Below are positions 50,760 through 59,749 of a DNA stretch of 64,000 bases, one piece after another; position 1 is the stretch's first letter; each line of letters begins with the position of its first letter. Source of the DNA: Bacteroidales bacterium UBA1374 (GTDB taxonomy: Bacteria > Bacteroidota > Bacteroidia > Bacteroidales > UBA932); assembly GCA_002305545.1 (NCBI GenBank), contig DBRG01000023.1, forward strand, positions 62,001 to 126,000, written 5' to 3'. A program made the translations under genes and the position numbers. Below the pieces are notes generated by a model that ran no database searches, was not told the DNA's origin, and saw nothing but the letters and a program-made list of their open reading frames with translations.

Positions 50760-53123
50760 TTGAAACGTTTTTTCCTTATCACACTTATCTTCCTGTTTCC
50801 GTTTGTTTCCCTTAAGGCACAGCAAATGGTGCAGACTGTCAAAGGAAGGGTAGTGGACGATATATCAGAACAACCCCTGGTAGGCGTTGGCGTGGTAGTC
50901 AATAACAGCGGTTATATGGCCACGTATACCGATATTGACGGCTACTACAGTATTCCCAATGTTCCGGTAGGCCGGATTGCCATCCTTTTTTCCAGCATAG
51001 GAATGGAAAGCATCTATATGGAAAACATTTCACTCAATTCGGGTAAGGAGCTGGTAATCAACGTCACTATGCGTGAAGACGTGATGACGGTGCAGGAAAT
51101 TGTCATAACTGCAGAAAGGGACAAATTGCGCCCGGTGAACGATATGGCTACTGTTTCGGCCAGAACATTCTCTGTAGCTGACGCCGAAAGGTACGCCGGT
51201 GCGATGAGCGATATTTCCCGAATGGCTCAGAATTTTGCAGGGGTAGGTACCCCCGACGACTCCAACAACGACATTGTTATTAGGGGTAATTCCCCGTTTG
51301 GTCTTTTATGGCGTATGGAAGGGATTGATATCTACAATCCCAACCATTTTGCCGATGGAGGAGCTACTGGCGGGGCAATCAGCATGTTGAATGTTAATAC
51401 GTTATCTAATTCTGATTTTTATACCAGTGCATTCCCTGCAGAATATGGGAACGCCTATTCCGGTGTTTTTGACATCCATTTAAGGGAGGGGAATTATGAT
51501 AAACATGAATTCACAGGTCAATTGGGCATCAACGGTCTTGAGTTTGGGGTAGAAGGGCCTCTTTCCAAAAAATTGAAAGCCTCCTATCTGGGAGCGTATC
51601 GTTATTCTTTCCTGGATGCGCTGGCATACCTGGGATTTGATTTTGGGGCAGGGTCTGCCGTCCCCAGGTATCAGGACTGGACGGCAAAAATTCATGTACC
51701 AACAGCCAAAGGCGGCACCTTTTCATTTTTCACCATTGGGGGAACCGGGAAAGTCAGCATAGTTGACGGAGAATCTGACTTTTATAATTACGCCGATGAT
51801 ATTGCCAGTCAGTCCGGGATGGCTGTTGCCGGGATACGATACCAGAAAAGCCTGGGGCACAATCAATCCCTAAACATTGCACTGGCCGGATCCTATTCCT
51901 CCTTTTCGGCACAGATTGACTCTATGAATGCCGAAACATTGTTGAAAGACCGCAGCCAGGATGCCCTTCTCATGCGCGAGTTCCAGAGTTTGCAGGTTGT
52001 CCACAACATTAAACCGGGTAGCCGGGTGTCCCTGCGTTCGGGACTTACAGGAAAAAGACTTGCCTACAAGTTCATTTCCAATGATTATTCCAGGACCACG
52101 TATCCAAAAGATGTGAACGAAGTGGGTTATACATTTCTTCTGAGCGGATTTTCGGAAGTTTCCTACAGGGCCACTTCAAAGCTGACACTGGATGCCGGCG
52201 TGAATGCCCAATTTCTTTTCCTGAACCAGACATGGAATATTGATCCGCGGTTTGGACTTTCGTGGAAATTCAAAGAAAAGCACGAATTGACCCTTGGATA
52301 CGGACTCCACAGCCAGTACCAGGGGCTAGAGATTTATATGACAAAATTGTTTTCACAGGCCGTTGACAGCAAGATCTACCCGAACAGGTACCTGGACATG
52401 ACACGTGCGCACCACCTGGTCCTGGGATACCAATGGCGCATAGCCCCGTCCACGCGGTTTAAGGCAGAGGCTTATTATCAATATCTATACAATATTCCGG
52501 TAGACCTTTATGAACCCTATTATGCTGTGATCAACCTTTCCGGGATGAATTTTGACAAATACGGACGTGTCTACGTAAGCGATGCCACCGGATACAATTA
52601 TGGATTGGAGCTGACACTGGAGCATTTTCTAACCAGCGGTTGGTATTACATGGTTACCGCTTCTGTTTTTGAAAGTAAGTTCAGAAGTATTGACAACATA
52701 CTCAGAAATACGCGTTACAACAGCAATTTTGTTTCCAACATCCTGTTAGGAAAAGAGTTCGAATTGACAAAAAAACCAACGGCCAAAAATATCTGGACGT
52801 TCGGAGGCGATGTGAAATTTGCTTTTGCCGGGGGACAACGGTATATTCCAGTAGACCTGGAGGCTTCCAGGGCTACCGGGACAACAGTCTATATTTATGA
52901 GCAGGCCTATGTGCCAAGGCATCCGTTCTACATGCGCGGTGACCTGAAAGCCTGGGCAAAAATCCAGCAACAGAAGGTTACGCATGAAATCGGGGTCGAG
53001 ATCCGAAATTTCACCAACCGCAAGAATGTGTATTCCTATGAATACGATGTGAAGCTGGAAGACATGAGAACGTCCTATCAAACCGGCTTGCTTCCTCTGG
53101 GGTATTACAGAATAACTTTCTGA
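50760..53123 (+). CDS. TonB-dependent outer-membrane receptor
   Basis: The roughly 787-residue protein has a signal peptide (KRFFLITLIFLFPFVSLKAQ), a carboxypeptidase-regulatory-like domain (about residues 28-110, with GRVVDDISEQPLVGVGV and DIDGYYSIPNVPVG), a plug domain with DIVIRGNSPFGLLWRMEGID and the FPAEYGNAYSGVFDIHLREG block, then a long beta-barrel ending in LLPLGYYRITF. No SusD-like gene follows, so it is not a classical polysaccharide locus. No in-frame ATG exists at the start: the frame opens with TTG at 50760, and an ideally placed ATG (50737) is one base out of phase. A one-base indel in the T-run 50752-50756 would join them. Confidence 0.88.
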   Translation: MKRFFLITLIFLFPFVSLKAQQMVQTVKGRVVDDISEQPLVGVGVVVNNSGYMATYTDIDGYYSIPNVPVGRIAILFSSIGMESIYMENISLNSGKELVINVTMREDVMTVQEIVITAERDKLRPVNDMATVSARTFSVADAERYAGAMSDISRMAQNFAGVGTPDDSNNDIVIRGNSPFGLLWRMEGIDIYNPNHFADGGATGGAISMLNVNTLSNSDFYTSAFPAEYGNAYSGVFDIHLREGNYDKHEFTGQLGINGLEFGVEGPLSKKLKASYLGAYRYSFLDALAYLGFDFGAGSAVPRYQDWTAKIHVPTAKGGTFSFFTIGGTGKVSIVDGESDFYNYADDIASQSGMAVAGIRYQKSLGHNQSLNIALAGSYSSFSAQIDSMNAETLLKDRSQDALLMREFQSLQVVHNIKPGSRVSLRSGLTGKRLAYKFISNDYSRTTYPKDVNEVGYTFLLSGFSEVSYRATSKLTLDAGVNAQFLFLNQTWNIDPRFGLSWKFKEKHELTLGYGLHSQYQGLEIYMTKLFSQAVDSKIYPNRYLDMTRAHHLVLGYQWRIAPSTRFKAEAYYQYLYNIPVDLYEPYYAVINLSGMNFDKYGRVYVSDATGYNYGLELTLEHFLTSGWYYMVTASVFESKFRSIDNILRNTRYNSNFVSNILLGKEFELTKKPTAKNIWTFGGDVKFAFAGGQRYIPVDLEASRATGTTVYIYEQAYVPRHPFYMRGDLKAWAKIQQQKVTHEIGVEIRNFTNRKNVYSYEYDVKLEDMRTSYQTGLLPLGYYRITF

Positions 53124-53126
53124 TAT

Positions 53127-53843
53127 TCAGTCTAAAGGAAGGTAAAAAATACTATCGTCGGAGCAAAATCCCGGAACGGAAACATTAAAATGTACCAACG
53201 CGCACAGATACGGCGATCCGTCTTTTTCTCCCCCTTCCATATATAATTTACACAGAACACCCCGATCTGTCTCTGACGGATAGCAGAACCATGGCGGAAC
53301 CACGTAACCGCGACGAAACTGACATTCCTGAAAGGCAAAATTAAACATCGAAAATGGCCAGAGAAATGCAAATTCCTGCCTTTGAGCGTTGTTTTTATAG
53401 GCTGCGAAAAGTTCTTCTGACGGTGCCTGGCCATGAGGGGCCTTACAGTCAACCATCATAACGGGAGCCGGGATGCGAACCGGGGTGTCAAATCCTCTTT
53501 TCAGATAGTATTTCTGCAGGTTTTTTGTTGCCGGATAAAGCAACACAAACGGGGATCCGGCCAGCGCCCGGGTAAGTAACAGAGACCCGAATCCTTTTTT
53601 TTGCTGTGAAGGGTGTGTAGCCAGGCCGTAGACGCAGACACCCTCCAGGATCATTCTGTTTCTTTGGTAAAGGCTAACGGGAAACAGTGTAAGGCAAGAC
53701 ATTCCCCCGGGATGGTACAGTACGGTTCCCAGTTCCAGGCAATGATCAGTAACAAAGGCGGCATAGTCCGGGTCGTCCCCGAAAGCAGCGCACCAGATCT
53801 GCCGGAGCGCTGTCTTATCGTCGCTGGTTGCTTTACGGATCAC
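53127..53843 (-). CDS. GNAT-family N-acetyltransferase
   Basis: The 238-residue protein has the GNAT fold: an N-terminal IRKATSDDKTALRQIW, then GVCVYGLATHPSQQKKGFGSLLLTRAL (about residues 68-94) with the acyl-CoA-binding Q/R-x-x-G-x-G/A-type loop. The C-terminal half is an extra domain seen in Bacteroidota members, not a second clear acetyl site. The acceptor is unknown. The start is GTG at 53843, which overlaps the stop of the acyl-CoA synthetase gene (GTGA); the ATG at 53939 would give a 100-base overlap and an N-terminus unlike the family. The stop lies 3 bases from the convergent receptor stop. Confidence 0.83.
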   Translation of the reverse strand: MIRKATSDDKTALRQIWCAAFGDDPDYAAFVTDHCLELGTVLYHPGGMSCLTLFPVSLYQRNRMILEGVCVYGLATHPSQQKKGFGSLLLTRALAGSPFVLLYPATKNLQKYYLKRGFDTPVRIPAPVMMVDCKAPHGQAPSEELFAAYKNNAQRQEFAFLWPFSMFNFAFQECQFRRGYVVPPWFCYPSETDRGVLCKLYMEGGEKDGSPYLCALVHFNVSVPGFCSDDSIFYLPLD

Positions 53844-55618
53844 GGATAGATCGCAGCAATTAATTTTTCGTAATACTTGTTCAGTTGGGCGCGGCGCAAT
53901 TTGAGTGTTTGTGAGAGCAGACCGTTTGCGGTAGTCCATTCATCATTCACAATACGGAAAAACTTGATTTGTTCATGCGGAGCCAGTGATTTGTTGACCC
54001 GTTCAATTTCCTGGTGGATCAAATCATTAATCTCTTTGGTTTGGTAAAGGTTTTCAAGATCCTGGAAAACCATTTTATGGTGGGCCGCCCAATCCTGTAC
54101 CTGTGTGGAATTGGGGATGATAATAGCCGAGGCCACTTTCTGATTGCTTCCTATGACCAGCGAGCTTTCAATATAAGTCGATTCGTTCAGTTTGCCTTCA
54201 ATTACCTGAGGAGCTACATACTTGCCGCTGGATAATTTGAAGATTTCCTTTTTGCGGTCTGTAATGCGCAGAAAAACGCCATTGGTCATTTCACCCACAT
54301 CGCCGGTATGGAACCAGCCTTCAGAGTCTATGACCTCGCGGGTGGCTTCGGGATTCTTGTAATATCCCATCATAACATGCGGCCCGCGGGTCAGTATTTC
54401 ACCATCGGGCAGGAATTTCAGTTCCGTACCTTCAAGAACAGTGCCCACCGTCCCGATTTTGCGGATCATGGATTTTGGCTTGTTCACGGCAATTACAGGG
54501 GCTGTCTCTGTAAGGCCGTATCCTTCATAAATATACATTTTAGCTGCTGAAAACAAGCGTATGACACAAGCCCGGATAGAAGAACCTCCGGTAACTATGA
54601 GCATTTCATGTCCCCCAAGGTTGGCCCTCCATTTGCTATAAACCAGTTTGTCAAACAGCTTGTTAAGTGTCTTGCGCCAGAAGGTGAGCTTTTCATAGTC
54701 AAACGTGTTCCCAAAATTCCAGGCCCATGTGTAGATCACGTGTTTGATTCCTGTAAGGCTCTTGCCGGCATCTTCCAGTTTCTTGTACATCATTTCTATG
54801 ACACGTGGCACAGCACAGAATCCGTCTGCCTGGATGTCTTTCAGATCGCGGGCAATGGTCCCCATGTTCTCTGCATAATAGACACTGATTCCCAGCGACT
54901 GGAATTCATAGTTCATGGTTCTTTCGTAGATATGGCACAACGGGAGGAAACTCAGGTAGCGGTGCGAGGCATTCTTGGTCTGCTGAGCAGCATGAGCCAA
55001 AAAATTGAAAACAATGCTGCTGTGGGCATGCATTACGCCCTTTGGCGTTCCCGTGGTGCCCGATGTATAGATGATGGTCAGCAGGGTGTCGGGGGTTATA
55101 TTCTTTTTGTTTTCTTCAATCACACCGGCCCATTTTTCCTTATTATTCCTGCCCATTGTCACAATCTGGTCCAGATTGTTTACCCCCTCTACAGGATCTA
55201 CCGTAAAGATTGCCGGAGGGTTCTCCAATGAGGCGATTACAGGGGCCAGGTGTTTATACAGGATAGCACTGCCAATAATCATGACCTTTGCATCTGAGTG
55301 GGGTATGATATAGCGGTAATCGTCCTCACTCAAAGTAGAATAAACAGGTACATGTACCATTCTGGCCAGGGCGGTTCCCATATCCACAAAATTCCATTCG
55401 GGCCGGTTGTTCATCACCGTGATCACCTTGTCTTCCGACTTTAAACCATATTCCAGGAAACCGTATGCGAAAGCATGCGATATTTCGGCATATTCCCGGG
55501 AGCTGTACTTCTTCCAGGCTCCCTGAACCTTACCGGCCAGGATGTCTTCTTTTGGATAGTTGACCTGCAGCCTTTCAAGTAAATCAAAAAGCCTGGTGAC
55601 TTTAACTTCATTATTCAT
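53840..55618 (-). CDS. Long-chain acyl-CoA synthetase (AMP-forming)
   Basis: The 592-residue adenylate-forming enzyme activates fatty acids with ATP and CoA. Motifs are TIIYTSGTTGTPKGVMHAHSS (P-loop-like A3 motif, about residues 187-207), YEGYGLTETAPVIAVN (about 363-378) and GWFHTGDVGEMTNGVFLRITDRKKEIFKLSSGKYVAPQVIE (hinge and A8 region, about 440-480). The layout and length match the FadD/FAA type used in lipid uptake or recycling; chain length cannot be read. The start overlaps the threonine aldolase stop by 4 bases and the stop overlaps the GNAT start, so the three are translated in sequence. Confidence 0.92.
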   Translation of the reverse strand: MNNEVKVTRLFDLLERLQVNYPKEDILAGKVQGAWKKYSSREYAEISHAFAYGFLEYGLKSEDKVITVMNNRPEWNFVDMGTALARMVHVPVYSTLSEDDYRYIIPHSDAKVMIIGSAILYKHLAPVIASLENPPAIFTVDPVEGVNNLDQIVTMGRNNKEKWAGVIEENKKNITPDTLLTIIYTSGTTGTPKGVMHAHSSIVFNFLAHAAQQTKNASHRYLSFLPLCHIYERTMNYEFQSLGISVYYAENMGTIARDLKDIQADGFCAVPRVIEMMYKKLEDAGKSLTGIKHVIYTWAWNFGNTFDYEKLTFWRKTLNKLFDKLVYSKWRANLGGHEMLIVTGGSSIRACVIRLFSAAKMYIYEGYGLTETAPVIAVNKPKSMIRKIGTVGTVLEGTELKFLPDGEILTRGPHVMMGYYKNPEATREVIDSEGWFHTGDVGEMTNGVFLRITDRKKEIFKLSSGKYVAPQVIEGKLNESTYIESSLVIGSNQKVASAIIIPNSTQVQDWAAHHKMVFQDLENLYQTKEINDLIHQEIERVNKSLAPHEQIKFFRIVNDEWTTANGLLSQTLKLRRAQLNKYYEKLIAAIYP

Positions 55619-56640
55619 GACAATGATCTTTTTAAATCGTTTACAAATGCATCTACATGCGCTTTCCGGGTGTTAAAGGAACACATCCAGCGAACCTCGC
55701 CGGTGTTTTCATTCCATATATAGAAAAAGTGCTTTTCTACCAGCTTTTTCCGGGCTTTTTCCGGGATAATGGCAAAAACAGCATTGCTTTCCACTTTTTG
55801 TGTGATGGTCACACCCGGCAGCTCTTTTATGCCTGCGGCAAGATACCGGGCCATATTGTTGGCATGACGCGCATTTTCAAGCCATAGACCATGGTCCAGG
55901 TATTCCAGGTATTGTGCAGCCACAAAACGGCTCTTGGAATAAAGCTGCATGGACTGTTTCCGGATGTATAGGAAATTTTCAGCCAGAGGGGGACGTAGCA
56001 AAACGACGGCTTCACCCAGTAGCATCCCGTTTTTTGTCCCGCCAAAGGAAAGGGCGTCTACACCTACCCGGGTGGTTATCGCCTCCAGGGGAAGATCCAG
56101 GGTTGCGGCGGCATTGGCCAGCCTGGACCCGTCCATGTGCAGGTACATGCCATGTTCATGAGCCAGGTCTGCCAGGGCCTGAATTTCTTCCGGGGTATAA
56201 GCCGTGCCGAGTTCCGTGACCTGGGCAATGGAAATGACTTTTGGCTGGGAATGATGCTGAAAACCAAAACCCTTGAGCAGAGGCCTGATATGTTCAGGAT
56301 GCAGTTTCCCGTCCTCTGTGGGGGTTGTTATGACCTTACACCCGGTAAAACGCTCGGGGGCACCGCATTCATCCTGGTTGATGTGGGCGGTTTCTGCACA
56401 GATTATCGCATGATAGGGCTGTGTGAGCGCCTGCAGACAAAGCACATTGGCCCCGGTTCCGTTAAACACGAAGAATACCCGCGCATTTTCTCCAAATATT
56501 GACCGGAACACATCCTTGGCCCTGGAAGAATACTCATCTTCTCCGTAAGAAAGCTGGTAATCCTGATTGGCGTCTGCAAGAGCCTTTATTACAGAGGGAT
56601 GTGCCCCAGAATGATTGTCGCTTCCGAAGCTTGTTTTCAT
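55615..56640 (-). CDS. ltaE: Low-specificity L-threonine aldolase
   Basis: The 341-residue PLP enzyme splits threonine or allo-threonine into glycine and acetaldehyde. Motifs are FGSDNHSGAHPSVIKAL (about residues 5-21), YGEDEYSSRAKDVF, FNGTGANVLCLQAL, the LHMDGSRLANAA block (Asp binds the pyridine nitrogen) and SFGGTKNGMLLGEAVV, in which the Lys binds PLP (about residue 207). It lies 21 bases below gcvH, which handles glycine in the cleavage system, so a shared glycine theme is likely. Other beta-eliminating lyases of the same fold are possible but the SFGGTKNG motif favours threonine aldolase. Confidence 0.9.
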   Translation of the reverse strand: MKTSFGSDNHSGAHPSVIKALADANQDYQLSYGEDEYSSRAKDVFRSIFGENARVFFVFNGTGANVLCLQALTQPYHAIICAETAHINQDECGAPERFTGCKVITTPTEDGKLHPEHIRPLLKGFGFQHHSQPKVISIAQVTELGTAYTPEEIQALADLAHEHGMYLHMDGSRLANAAATLDLPLEAITTRVGVDALSFGGTKNGMLLGEAVVLLRPPLAENFLYIRKQSMQLYSKSRFVAAQYLEYLDHGLWLENARHANNMARYLAAGIKELPGVTITQKVESNAVFAIIPEKARKKLVEKHFFYIWNENTGEVRWMCSFNTRKAHVDAFVNDLKRSLS

Positions 56641-56660
56641 AAAAATCAGTTCTAGAGATC

Positions 56661-57038
56661 TTATGAGATTAATTCCCCGTAAGCCCGGGCATCGAGCAAA
56701 TCATCAACCTCCCGGGGGTCAGACATCTTGATTTTGACCATCCAGCCTTTGCCGTATGGATCCTCATTGGCTGTCTGAGGTGCGTCCTCCAGTAACGGGT
56801 TAACCTCTTCTACGGTCCCGGACACAGGCATGAATGCATCTGCAACGGTTTTAACGGCTTCTATGGCCCCAAAAACCTCATCCTTGTCCAGGGTTTCGCC
56901 CAGGGTTTGTATATCAACAAAAACAATGTCACCCAATTGGGACTGGGCAAAATCTGTAATGCCCACAATGGCCAGATCGCCTTCAATTTTTAACCACTCA
57001 TGTTCTTTGGAATACTTGAGATTGGCCGGAATATTCAT
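56661..57038 (-). CDS. gcvH: Glycine cleavage system H protein
   Basis: The 125-residue lipoyl carrier shuttles the aminomethyl group of glycine between the P, T and L proteins. The lipoylated Lys lies in GAIEAVKTVADAFMPVSG (about residue 65), preceded by LGDIVFVDIQTLGETLDKDE. The N-terminal PANLKYSKEHEWLKIEGD is standard. Length is normal. The gcvP and gcvT genes are not in the window. The ATG lies 25 bases below a TATCTTTG element (57064-57071 on the minus strand). Confidence 0.96.
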   Translation of the reverse strand: MNIPANLKYSKEHEWLKIEGDLAIVGITDFAQSQLGDIVFVDIQTLGETLDKDEVFGAIEAVKTVADAFMPVSGTVEEVNPLLEDAPQTANEDPYGKGWMVKIKMSDPREVDDLLDARAYGELIS

Positions 57039-57063
57039 AACAGTAAGTTTAAATTTAGTAACA

Positions 57064-57071
57064 CAAAGATA
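57064..57071 (-). promoter_or_regulatory. -7 element for gcvH operon
   Basis: The plus strand CAAAGATA reads TATCTTTG on the minus strand, between ruvA and gcvH. Confidence 0.55.
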
Positions 57072-57086
57072 GCGAAATATGGCAAA

Positions 57087-57677
57087 CTACAAGAGTTTGA
57101 GAGCTTGTCTTATCATATCTTCCAAACCGCAGGTGGGGTTTTCTTTCTGCAGGCGCGAGATCACCTTTTCAACCGCCGAGCGCTGGAAGCCCAATTGTTG
57201 CAGGGCAGCGGCGGCCTCGGCCCCGGTTTCCGAAACAGAAGGCACCAGGTCGCCCTGGCCGTCTGAATCCAGACCGACTTTCAACATTTTATCCCGCAGG
57301 TCAATGACCATTTTTTCCGCTGTTTTAATGCCAATGCCCTTGACACTTTTGATCCGGACAACATCGCCTGTAATCAGGGCGTTGCGGAGTTCCGCGTTGC
57401 TCATGGCCGAGAGGATCATCCGTGCCGTATTGGGGCCGACACCGGTCACCCCTATCAGCAACCGGAAAATTTCACGTTCATCACGGGTGGCAAAGCCATA
57501 AAGCTGGTGGGCATCTTCCCTGACCTGCAGGTGCACCCACAGCAACACTTCTTTCCGGGTATGGATGGCCGAGTATGTCTGAAGGGATATGAGCAAATGA
57601 TAACCAATCCCGCCTGTTTCCACCACGGCCTGTGTGGGATCTGCGCTGGCCAGGTTTCCCTTGATGTATTCGTACAT
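57087..57677 (-). CDS. ruvA: Holliday junction DNA helicase subunit RuvA
   Basis: The 196-residue protein binds four-way junctions and loads RuvB. It has the N-terminal OB fold (YEYIKGNLASADPTQAVVETGGIGYHLLIS), the two helix-hairpin-helix motifs (LLIGVTGVGPNTARMILS and IKSVKGIGIKTAEKMVIDLRDK) and a C-terminal RuvB-contact domain after a short linker (about 150-196). The start is the ATG at 57677; an upstream in-frame ATG at 57710 lies beyond the promoter element at 57700-57707. ruvB is encoded separately at 32966-33979. Confidence 0.95.
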   Translation of the reverse strand: MYEYIKGNLASADPTQAVVETGGIGYHLLISLQTYSAIHTRKEVLLWVHLQVREDAHQLYGFATRDEREIFRLLIGVTGVGPNTARMILSAMSNAELRNALITGDVVRIKSVKGIGIKTAEKMVIDLRDKMLKVGLDSDGQGDLVPSVSETGAEAAAALQQLGFQRSAVEKVISRLQKENPTCGLEDMIRQALKLL

Positions 57678-57699
57678 TTTAACGGTGCTTATTACACTG

Positions 57700-57707
57700 C
57701 AAATATA
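57700..57707 (-). promoter_or_regulatory. -7 element for ruvA
   Basis: The plus strand CAAATATA reads TATATTTG on the minus strand, 22 bases from the ruvA ATG and back to back with the sufS element. Confidence 0.55.
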
Positions 57708-57714
57708 CATTTAT

Positions 57715-57722
57715 TATCTTTG
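57715..57722 (+). promoter_or_regulatory. -7 element for sufS operon
   Basis: TATCTTTG matches TAnnTTTG and ends 4 bases before the sufS ATG, so the mRNA should start at the start codon. Confidence 0.6.
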
Positions 57723-57726
57723 AAGC

Positions 57727-58974
57727 ATGAATTGTTCACATATCAGGGAACAGTTTCCCGCCCTGTCACAAAAAGTATACGGGAAACCTCTTGTTTACCT
57801 GGACAATGGGGCTACAACCCAGAAACCCAGGCAGGTACTGGACGTGCTGCAGGAAATGCAAGGGGGTTTGAACGGGAACATCCACCGGGCTGTCCATTAC
57901 CTGAGCGTGCAGTGCACCGAACGGTATGAAAAAGCCAGAACGACCATACGTGAATTCATCAATGCCGCTTCTGCAGACGAAGTGATTTTTACCAGCGGGA
58001 CGACCGCCTCGCTCAACCTGCTGGCTTATTCGTTCGGACAGACCTACATCCGGCCCGGAGACCGCATTGTGGTTACCGGGGCCGAACACCACTCCAATAT
58101 TGTCCCCTGGCAGATGATGTGCAAACGTACCGGGGCCAGTCTTGAAGTGTGGGATATTGACGATTCGGGGGCCATGGATCCAAAAAAACTGGAGCAGATC
58201 CTGGATAAACCCGGAGAAAAGCCCAAACTGCTTTCCATAGCGCATATTTCCAACGTACTGGGACTGGTCAACCCCCTGGCCGATATCATACGCATAGCCC
58301 ATTATTACAACGTTCCGGTGGCTGTGGACGGAGCCCAGGGCATTGTTCATAAGAAGGTGGACGTACGGGATATGGATGCTGATTTCTACGTTTTTTCAGG
58401 ACACAAGCTTTACGGGCCCACAGGCACAGGCGTATTATACGGAAAAGAAAAATACCTGGAAGAGATGGTCCCCTGGCAGGGCGGAGGTGATATGATAGAA
58501 AAGGTTTGCCTGCCCACGGGAACCACCTATGCCCCGCTTCCCCTCAAATTTGAAGCCGGTACAGCCAACTTCATTGGTGTGGCCGGGCTGGGTGCGGCGG
58601 TAGAATTTATTAACGGCCTGAATGCTTTTGACATTGAGGCACATGAAAAGGAAATTACGACAAAGGCCATGACGGCATTGCAGGCCATAGAAGGCTGCCG
58701 GATCTATGGCCTCCCGGGTACCTATTACGGCCAGGTTTATGAAAAAATACCGGTCTTTTCCATGTCCATAGAAGGAGCACATCCGGCCGATATAGCCACA
58801 TTGCTGGACAAGATGGGCATTGCGGCCCGGTCGGGCATGCTTTGTGCCGAGCCGTTGCTCGGGCGCTTCCATCTGACCGCCGTGCTTCGCGCTTCCTTTG
58901 CCTTGTACAATACCCTGGAAGAACTGGATTATTTTGTGGAGTCTCTGCAGAAGGTTTTGAAAATGCTTCGTTAA
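57727..58974 (+). CDS. sufS: Cysteine desulfurase SufS
   Basis: The 415-residue PLP enzyme takes sulfur from cysteine for Fe-S cluster assembly. Motifs are YLDNGATTQKP (about residues 22-32), FTSGTTASLNLLAYS, VTGAEHHSNIVPWQ, VDGAQGIVHKKVDV, the PLP Lys in FSGHKLYGPTGTGVLYG (about 225) and the persulfide Cys in ARSGMLCAEPLL (about 371). The group II layout and length fit SufS, not IscS. SufE and a DUF59 protein follow in the same operon, but sufB, sufC and sufD are not upstream; the preceding gene is the divergent ruvA. Confidence 0.95.
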   Translation: MNCSHIREQFPALSQKVYGKPLVYLDNGATTQKPRQVLDVLQEMQGGLNGNIHRAVHYLSVQCTERYEKARTTIREFINAASADEVIFTSGTTASLNLLAYSFGQTYIRPGDRIVVTGAEHHSNIVPWQMMCKRTGASLEVWDIDDSGAMDPKKLEQILDKPGEKPKLLSIAHISNVLGLVNPLADIIRIAHYYNVPVAVDGAQGIVHKKVDVRDMDADFYVFSGHKLYGPTGTGVLYGKEKYLEEMVPWQGGGDMIEKVCLPTGTTYAPLPLKFEAGTANFIGVAGLGAAVEFINGLNAFDIEAHEKEITTKAMTALQAIEGCRIYGLPGTYYGQVYEKIPVFSMSIEGAHPADIATLLDKMGIAARSGMLCAEPLLGRFHLTAVLRASFALYNTLEELDYFVESLQKVLKMLR

Positions 58975-58986
58975 TCCCGTTTTACC

Positions 58987-59409
58987 ATGACCATTGAAGA
59001 CAAACAGGCACAAATTACAGAGGAGTTCTCCTTCCTGGAGGACTGGATGGACAAATACGAATACCTCATAGAGCTGGGGAAAAAACTGCCCCCGCTGGAA
59101 GAAAATTCCCGTACGGAAAAAAACCTGATCAGGGGATGCCAGTCCAGGGTGTGGCTTGCGGTGAGCCGGGAAGACGGAAAGCTAAATTTCAGGGCCGACA
59201 GCGATGCCCTCATCACCAAAGGGATCATTTCACTGCTGGTGCATGTTTTCTCGGGTCACACTCCGGGTGAAATCCTGAACGCGGACCTGTCTTTCATTCA
59301 GAAAATCGGCCTGAAGGAGCACCTCTCCCCAACGCGGGCCAACGGACTGTTATCCATGATAGAACAGATACGGCTGTATGCCCTGGCTGCCAATACAGAG
59401 AACACATAA
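58987..59409 (+). CDS. sufE: Sulfur acceptor protein SufE
   Basis: The 140-residue protein accepts persulfide sulfur from SufS and stimulates it. It has the family blocks DKYEYLIELGKKLPPLEEN (about 18-36), LIRGCQSRVWLAVSRE with the acceptor Cys (about residue 55) and SDALITKGIISLLVHVFSG. Length is typical. It starts 12 bases after sufS and ends 4 bases before the DUF59 gene. Confidence 0.95.
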   Translation: MTIEDKQAQITEEFSFLEDWMDKYEYLIELGKKLPPLEENSRTEKNLIRGCQSRVWLAVSREDGKLNFRADSDALITKGIISLLVHVFSGHTPGEILNADLSFIQKIGLKEHLSPTRANGLLSMIEQIRLYALAANTENT

Positions 59410-59413
59410 GAAC

Positions 59414-59743
59414 ATGGAAAGTGACCTGGAAAAAAACATAAGAAATGCCCTGAGGCAGATTTTTGATCCGGAAATCCCCATCAACATTGTGGACCTTGGC
59501 CTTATCTATGGCATTGAAATAGGCGAAAAGGATGAAAAGGGGCACCCGGTTACCGTTATCATGACCCTTACGGCCCCCAATTGCCCCATGGCCGAACAGG
59601 TAATAGAAGAGGCCCGGTTTACCGTAAGCCATGTCCCCGGGGTATCCAGGGCGTCCATAAGCCTGACTTTTGACCCTCCCTGGGATCCTTCCCGCATGAG
59701 CGAAGAAGCGCAACTGGACACCGGCCTTTACGGGATGTACTGA
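59414..59743 (+). CDS. DUF59/MIP18-family Fe-S assembly protein (SufT-like)
   Basis: The 109-residue protein is a stand-alone DUF59 domain with IFDPEIPINIVDLGLIYGIEI (about residues 15-35) and the conserved Cys in LTAPNCPMAEQVIEE (about 60). Such proteins act late in Fe-S cluster maturation. The start is ATG 59414, 4 bases after sufE; the longer frame reads back into sufE without support. It may supply in trans the domain that the Mrp ATPase at 3286-4149 lacks. Confidence 0.92.
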   Translation: MESDLEKNIRNALRQIFDPEIPINIVDLGLIYGIEIGEKDEKGHPVTVIMTLTAPNCPMAEQVIEEARFTVSHVPGVSRASISLTFDPPWDPSRMSEEAQLDTGLYGMY

Positions 59744-59749
59744 ACCAGG

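Noticed and set aside
53844..53939. Longer GNAT start at ATG 53939
   Set aside because: It would overlap the acyl-CoA synthetase by 100 bases and add an N-terminus unlike the family; GTG 53843 overlaps the upstream stop neatly.
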